Assembly: GCA_030535355.1 (NCBI GenBank) | Contig: JAUNIO010000018.1 | Coordinates: 12,022-47,866 of the forward strand | Direction of reading: 5' to 3' | DNA from: a bacterium | Lineage (GTDB): Bacteria > Vulcanimicrobiota > Xenobia > Xenobiales > Xenobiaceae | Length of the DNA stretch: 35,845 nucleotides | Part shown: positions 31,360 to 35,845 of the stretch, in pieces | Numbering within the stretch: position 1 is the stretch's first letter | Layout: the number at the start of each line of letters is the position of its first letter | The notes under the pieces: generated by a model | Database searches by the model: none | Told to the model about the DNA's origin: nothing | The model's input: the letters and a program-made list of their open reading frames with translations, nothing else | Program-made: the position numbers and the translations under genes

Positions 31360-32646
31360 CTATGAATACTTTCTTGGATAAACCATAGCATACAATAACA
31401 AGACTGAAACAAATGAACTTATGCACACCCCAATTAAATAATAATGAGAATACAAAATAACAAGATCAATATGATGTTTAAGAAAATACATAAATATAAA
31501 AGATACTCCTCCGCCCCATAGCATCATGCCTAAGCGATAAGGAAATTTCAAACGCAAATGCGTTAAACTAGCACACAAAACTGTAAAGGGTAAAGCCACA
31601 ATAAAATCTGTCAGCCAGTGACAGCCGATACTAAAAGCGCTCAATAAAGTCAATACAACAAAAAACAAGCCCACATACGCATAGCTTTTCTTAATACGGC
31701 ATATTCCTAAGTATGCGCATATAATCCAGCTCAAATGTAAACTAGGCATAGCATTTCTAGCCAGAAAAGGAGGAGCAGCAACTGGCTTAGGCAGACAATC
31801 CAAAGAGTATTTTGGATAAGGCCCATGCGGAAAAACTGCAGTGCCACAGAAGTATTCCGTTCCAACCGCAGGAAAATAAACATAACAATGCATGCCTAAC
31901 AGAACAACCGCGGCATAAGTCAAAACTGGAAAAAAGGCTAAATAAGGTTTAGAATCAGCATTATTTCTCTCATACAAATACACTAAAACCTGTGATAATA
32001 GCATCCACATACCCAAATAGTCATAAACAATAGTCATAAATAGATTAATAACAGGGAATGTGCGCAAAAATTCTGTTATTATAAAAGCAGGCTGAGTACC
32101 AGTTAAGGAATCAGCAGTCAAAAGCATACCATCATACACATATCGCTCCCCCCGTAAACCAATTAGACCGCCGCTCAGTGTATAAACACAGGGCATACAT
32201 AACCCCAAACCTATAATTTCTAAATATTTGATTAGATGCTCGCCTTCATTGTCTCTATAACAATTATACGTTTTTCTAAGCACAAGTAAGAAAGCCACCA
32301 TTAAATATCCAGGTCCAATATGAGACAGCCTTAACCATAAACCATTGATATTTAACCTTTGCATATAAAAAACTATTTCTAAAAGAGTGCCAACTAGTAT
32401 AAACACCCATAATTCTTTACGTTTTAACGTAAAAAAATTATGGGTCAAGGCCATAAGCAAAACGGATGAACCAAAACAAGCAACGCCAAAATTAACATCA
32501 TAACGCATTAAATCGGGCAAATGAGAATGCAAAAAAGCAATATTAGGCACAAAAAAAGGCAATACTTCGAAAGCCAGAAATATTAAGCATGTAAATAAAA
32601 ACAAGATAAAATACTTATTGGAAAGATTACGCCTAAAACAATTCAT
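31360..32646 (-). CDS. PAP2/AUR1-like membrane phosphatase or phosphotransferase
   Basis: A 428-residue membrane protein, about ten hydrophobic segments. The C-terminal third is a PAP2 domain: ARNAMPSLHLSW (His304) and SIGCHWLTDFIVALPF (His343, Asp347) form the catalytic triad. The GPYPKYSLDCLPKP loop before it resembles the AUR1/inositol-phosphorylceramide-synthase type. The N-terminal two-thirds is an extra set of helices not found in simple PAP2 proteins. It could dephosphorylate or transfer a polyprenyl or phosphatidyl head group, perhaps with the neighbouring glycosyltransferase (inference). It is AT-rich with a weak ribosome site (AGAG) before the ATG. Confidence 0.8.
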   Translation of the reverse strand: MNCFRRNLSNKYFILFLFTCLIFLAFEVLPFFVPNIAFLHSHLPDLMRYDVNFGVACFGSSVLLMALTHNFFTLKRKELWVFILVGTLLEIVFYMQRLNINGLWLRLSHIGPGYLMVAFLLVLRKTYNCYRDNEGEHLIKYLEIIGLGLCMPCVYTLSGGLIGLRGERYVYDGMLLTADSLTGTQPAFIITEFLRTFPVINLFMTIVYDYLGMWMLLSQVLVYLYERNNADSKPYLAFFPVLTYAAVVLLGMHCYVYFPAVGTEYFCGTAVFPHGPYPKYSLDCLPKPVAAPPFLARNAMPSLHLSWIICAYLGICRIKKSYAYVGLFFVVLTLLSAFSIGCHWLTDFIVALPFTVLCASLTHLRLKFPYRLGMMLWGGGVSFIFMYFLKHHIDLVILYSHYYLIGVCISSFVSVLLLYAMVYPRKYS

Positions 32647-32689
32647 ATTACTCTAATACTTACACCAATACACTGACAATCATGCTATA

Positions 32690-32724
32690 AAATGAAAAAG
32701 AAAAATCCCGATCATAAGATCAGG
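32690..32724 (-). terminator. intrinsic terminator after the coiled-coil peptidase gene
   Basis: In minus-strand RNA CCTGATC pairs with GATCGGG across TTAT, followed by ATTTTTCTTTTTC. It lies about 160 bases past the stop at 32882 and about 45 bases before the start of the PAP2 gene. Confidence 0.65.
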
Positions 32725-32785
32725 ACCAATATGTTAATTCAAATGGGAACCGATTCTTCCACCACATCACCAGTGCAGTGCCTAA

Positions 32786-32816
32786 ACGAGCGGCTGCTAT
32801 TTTGGCGGCCGCTCGT
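32786..32816. other. strong GC-rich hairpin
   Basis: ACGAGCGGCTGC and GCGGCCGCTCGT form a 12-base-pair stem (one wobble) with a seven-base loop. It lies between the coiled-coil gene and its likely terminator. There is no T-run on either side, so it may be a 3'-end stabiliser. Confidence 0.5.
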
Positions 32817-32881
32817 CAGAATAACTCTCAGCAATCCTCAATTGGAATTAAACATCGAATAACAGGATTAGAGGATTATTT

Positions 32882-35767
32882 TTAAAAGTTTCCTTCGTAC
32901 ACTGAAGAAGTATCAACGCCGGTATAACCGAGCTGACGAGCTTGCTCATAAGTGAGTTCTCTAAGCTGAATACCATTGTCTTTGCCAGACGCTTCAGCAA
33001 TGATAATCGTTCCGCTGGCGGGGTCGTTGTGAACCATCATCATCGCGTGCTTAGAATGGTTGGTAACGATGTCTCCTGGCTGCCAGCTCGAATAGTTTGA
33101 ATTGTGCGGTAGCTGAACTCCGCCTTTATAGGATAAGCCCAACTGTCCAACATTCATGGAGGGGAAGGCTTTATCGGTGGCCTGATCTATAGCCCAGCTG
33201 ACCAAGTTGCAGCAATCGGCACCGTTAGCGGGATCGATATCGCTGGCCATGTGACTGGGAGTGCTGGCGTGATCGTATTTCATCTTTACGCCATAGTCAG
33301 CAGCCAAATCCATCAGGGTTAAAACGCTCATACAGGCGACATCAGCGCCGCTGTAGTTTTGTTTGACCTCGTCTAAACGCGCATCAACTATAGCTTTAGC
33401 CTCCGCTTCACTGATTCCATCTTTTTGAGCAATAATGCCATAGAGCGTCTCTTTGCCCTGCAGAGGCCGACAATTCTTTTGGCGTTCCATAATGTCTTTA
33501 AGATAAGCGAGATACTCGGCTTCAGACATTTTTTTACTGGCAACTTGATTCAGCAGAGCGGCCGTCTCGGTATTAACGGCATTCGCGTCGGCATCGTCAA
33601 CCTCATACCCGGCGTCTTTCAGTATCTCGACACCATTCTTAGTATTGTCTATAGCTTGGGCATAGCTGGCAGCATTGCCGTTAATTTCCTGAATGGCAGC
33701 TTTTTCCTCAGCGCTGAGATCGGCATTTTCTACGTTTTCAGAGGCATACTGAGCTAAAGCAGCGACTGCCGCAGCGTTGGCATCTGTGCCTTCCTCTTCA
33801 GCTTTTTGAATAGCGGCCTGCATAGCTTCAGAAGCTCCCGAACGCAGAGAATCGGGGATATTTGCCATACTAGCGTTGAGACGGGCAAAGCCAAGGTCTT
33901 GCTGAGTATCGAGATTGATCTGACCTTTCTCGAGGACGCTTAAAGCTGCTTCATTTTCGGAATCTTTCGCGAGCAGAGCACGGGCCTGATCCATAACCTC
34001 AAGAGTGACCGCACCATCGATCTCAGCTTCTATAGCGACCTTTTCCTCATCTGTCAGGTCAGCATAGCTCTTGCCATACTTCTCCTGAGCCACTGCTTCC
34101 TGTGACTCAGCAGTTAATCCCTCAACATCGTAGCCCGCATCGATAGCAGTTTTCTGGAACGCCTGATCGGCTTCTTCCTCGCGCATTTCCTGGACGCCCT
34201 CATCCGTTTGCTCGACTTGGGCAATTCTTTCATCTAAGGCAGAGATTTCTGCCTCTTTATCGGCTTTTTTCTGTTTGAGTTCATCCAGTTCGTTTTGCAG
34301 AGACTGAAGTTTTTCGTCTTTTTCGAGAGCTTCCTTAACTTCTTCATGACCTTGAGATAAGGCTTCAGCTGCTTCGTCCATTTTGGTCTGAGCAGCTTGC
34401 ATAGCCTCATCTTGGGCGGTTATTTCTGTCTGAGCGTTGGCTTTATCTTGAGCTATCCTGGCTTTATCACTCTGCAGGCGCTGATAATCGGTTTCTAATT
34501 GCTGTTTCTGCTGCTCTAATCCAGCAATTTTGGTTTCAAGGGCTGACTTTTGGCTATTGTAAGCTTCTAAGTCTGCCTGATAAGCGGCCTGAGCTTCAGG
34601 ATCATCACCGCTGGGCTTGCTGGGAGGCTTCAGAGATGATAATTCATTGCGGGCCGCACTTAAATCTGCGGAAACCTGCTGCTTGCTCTGGACATTAGCG
34701 TAAAGTCCCTGCTCAGTGGCACAAGCGTCCTGCTCTGCTTGGGTGAGATTGCTTTGAGCTTCCGCTTTGGCCTGGCTAGCAGCATTATATTCTTCTTGCG
34801 CTTCTTGATATTTCTGCGTTACTGCAGCATCTTCTTCGGCGATTTCTTCACCTAAGCTCTCATCGATAACTTCCTTGCGGCGATCATTAATCTCGCCCTG
34901 TTTCGCGTCTATCTGACCATTGAGTTCGCCCAGCTCGCCTTCCGCCTTGGACTTCATATCTTGAAGCTGATTTAGGTCGGCAGGCAGGCCTGTCTCGCCA
35001 GCTTGCCCAGATTTTTCGCTGTTATTACCTTTATCAGTAGCATTGGTAGAATTATTCGTATTTGAGGCATTTGTTCTGCCTGTACCATCTGACCCGGTTG
35101 CGGAGGGACTGCCGCCATCTCCCCCCGCTTCATTAGCTTCCTGAGGTGCTTGTTCAGGTTCTTTGGCCTCTTCAGCAGCCTGACCTTTGTTAAACTCGTC
35201 CAGAGCTTTGATAATGTTGTCGTACTGCTCGTCGGTCAGCTCTTCGATGCCTAATTCGTTCAGCGTCTGGCCAATTTCCGATTCCTCACCATTGTTGAAC
35301 TTCTCTAACTCCTCTTTGATGTATTGATTAATTTCATCTTTGGTCATCGGCGCTTCGCCGTTGGCTTCTTTTTCTTTATTGGCAGCGTTAATATCATAGA
35401 GCAGCTGCGTTAGCTGATCGGTCTGCTTATCGGTGAGATTTTTGGAGTCTAAACCGAGCATAGTGGCAAGAGTTTCAGTATTAAAAGTCTTAGAGAACTC
35501 TTCATAATCTTCAGGACTGGGAGCATCAGCCTCCTTGCCATCAGCAGCTTTATTTGTCTTTCCATCGTTATCAGCTTTGGTGGTTTCTTCGTTAGCCTCA
35601 TCGCCAAAGGCAGCAATCGATAGAAAATCAGCGGGAACGTTCTCTCCGGGTGTGCTATCCGCTGCTATCTTTAAAGCGTTAGCCAAAACCTCGGGAGACA
35701 TGGCGATATTTTCTAAACTCATCGCCCCATTCATAGCCTGAAAAAAGCTATTGATATTAAAAGACAT
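32882..35767 (-). CDS. 961-residue coiled-coil protein with NlpC/P60-like C-terminal domain
   Basis: No signal peptide: it begins MSFNINSFFQAMNGAMSLEN, an amphipathic stretch. Residues ~60-210 are acidic and helical, ~215-255 form a Gly/Ser/Asn/Thr-rich linker, ~260-545 a long coiled coil rich in Gln/Ala/Glu/Lys, ~545-830 further helical repeats. The C-terminal ~125 residues look like an NlpC/P60-like cysteine amidase: ADCCNLVSWAID (Cys852), WQPGDIV, and SKHAMMMVH (His907), followed by GTIIIAEASG. The GGAGGAG site lies 7 bases before the ATG. It may be exported by a leaderless secretion route, or act on peptidoglycan or another cell as a delivered effector (inference). A terminator follows. 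I do not know a named family for the full architecture. Confidence 0.75.
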   Translation of the reverse strand: MSFNINSFFQAMNGAMSLENIAMSPEVLANALKIAADSTPGENVPADFLSIAAFGDEANEETTKADNDGKTNKAADGKEADAPSPEDYEEFSKTFNTETLATMLGLDSKNLTDKQTDQLTQLLYDINAANKEKEANGEAPMTKDEINQYIKEELEKFNNGEESEIGQTLNELGIEELTDEQYDNIIKALDEFNKGQAAEEAKEPEQAPQEANEAGGDGGSPSATGSDGTGRTNASNTNNSTNATDKGNNSEKSGQAGETGLPADLNQLQDMKSKAEGELGELNGQIDAKQGEINDRRKEVIDESLGEEIAEEDAAVTQKYQEAQEEYNAASQAKAEAQSNLTQAEQDACATEQGLYANVQSKQQVSADLSAARNELSSLKPPSKPSGDDPEAQAAYQADLEAYNSQKSALETKIAGLEQQKQQLETDYQRLQSDKARIAQDKANAQTEITAQDEAMQAAQTKMDEAAEALSQGHEEVKEALEKDEKLQSLQNELDELKQKKADKEAEISALDERIAQVEQTDEGVQEMREEEADQAFQKTAIDAGYDVEGLTAESQEAVAQEKYGKSYADLTDEEKVAIEAEIDGAVTLEVMDQARALLAKDSENEAALSVLEKGQINLDTQQDLGFARLNASMANIPDSLRSGASEAMQAAIQKAEEEGTDANAAAVAALAQYASENVENADLSAEEKAAIQEINGNAASYAQAIDNTKNGVEILKDAGYEVDDADANAVNTETAALLNQVASKKMSEAEYLAYLKDIMERQKNCRPLQGKETLYGIIAQKDGISEAEAKAIVDARLDEVKQNYSGADVACMSVLTLMDLAADYGVKMKYDHASTPSHMASDIDPANGADCCNLVSWAIDQATDKAFPSMNVGQLGLSYKGGVQLPHNSNYSSWQPGDIVTNHSKHAMMMVHNDPASGTIIIAEASGKDNGIQLRELTYEQARQLGYTGVDTSSVYEGNF

Positions 35768-35798
35768 TGCCGAACTCCTCCAAACAGGTCACTGTTTA

Positions 35799-35838
35799 TT
35801 GCAAAATAAAAGTGCTTAAAGTTGCAAAATAAAAATGC
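35799..35838. repeat. 17-bp direct repeat upstream of the coiled-coil gene
   Basis: TTGCAAAATAAAAGTGC (35799-35815) and TTGCAAAATAAAAATGC (35822-35838) differ at one base and are 23 bases apart start to start. A 6-bp inverted repeat AAACAG/CTGTTT (35782-35797) lies between them and the ribosome site. They may be regulatory; the window ends here. Confidence 0.5.
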
Positions 35839-35845
35839 ATAGATT

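Overview
The window looks like chromosome of an anaerobic, amino-acid-fermenting bacterium with a Gram-negative type envelope. Its EF-P reads like the Firmicutes type, and a secreted copper-amine-oxidase-like stalk-domain protein sits beside it. There are several lipoproteins and secreted proteins, plus a complete set of genes from glutamate to (S)-citramalate by the B12-dependent methylaspartate route. A diderm Firmicute (Negativicutes-like) is my best guess, but it is an inference from gene content, not from a marker-gene tree. I see no phage, IS or CRISPR element.

Layout. 57-1673 (+): a histidine-kinase-like protein with a wrecked ATP-binding site, then a small membrane protein. 1982-4631 (-): a lipoprotein translationally coupled to efp, and a secreted stalk-domain protein. 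4946-15251 (-): a long, tightly packed run, in transcription order glmS, glmL, glmE, mal, an AtuA-family protein, a DUF4387 protein, a P-loop ATPase, two-subunit class I fumarase/mesaconase (alpha, beta), a small HTH protein and an MBL-fold hydrolase. 15364-16897 (+): a small membrane protein and a zinc alcohol dehydrogenase. 16903-18939 (-): a large unrecognised membrane-anchored protein. 18971-19335 (-): four tRNAs (Pro, Arg, His, Lys in transcription order) with a near-consensus promoter and an intrinsic terminator. 19542-25302 (-): a Sel1-repeat protein, a RapA-type SNF2 ATPase and an OPT-family transporter. 25788-28569 (+): a three-gene ABC importer of the BtuFCD (cobalamin/iron-chelate) class. 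28619-29473 (+): an M48 metalloprotease. 29448-32646 (-): a GT-C glycosyltransferase and a PAP2/AUR1-like phosphatase, both visibly AT-richer. 32882-35767 (-): a 961-residue coiled-coil protein with a C-terminal NlpC/P60-like cysteine peptidase fold.

How it works together. Glutamate mutase (GlmS + GlmE, kept active by GlmL) makes 3-methylaspartate. Methylaspartate ammonia-lyase deaminates it to mesaconate, and the two-subunit hydratase (annotated by homology as fumarase, but by context probably mesaconase) makes citramalate. Three conserved but poorly understood genes (AtuA-like, DUF4387, P-loop ATPase) are embedded exactly between the lyase and the hydratase; they are the best candidate for undescribed biology here. 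The mutase needs adenosylcobalamin, so a nearby BtuFCD-like importer fits, as does an OPT peptide transporter feeding amino acids.

Non-coding structure. At least four, probably five, copies of a ~50-60 bp dispersed repeat lie in intergenic gaps (around 1850, 4915, 7785, 25360 and 25550), and a second family of TAAGCG-type hairpins lies at 19447, 23074 and (diverged) 31105.
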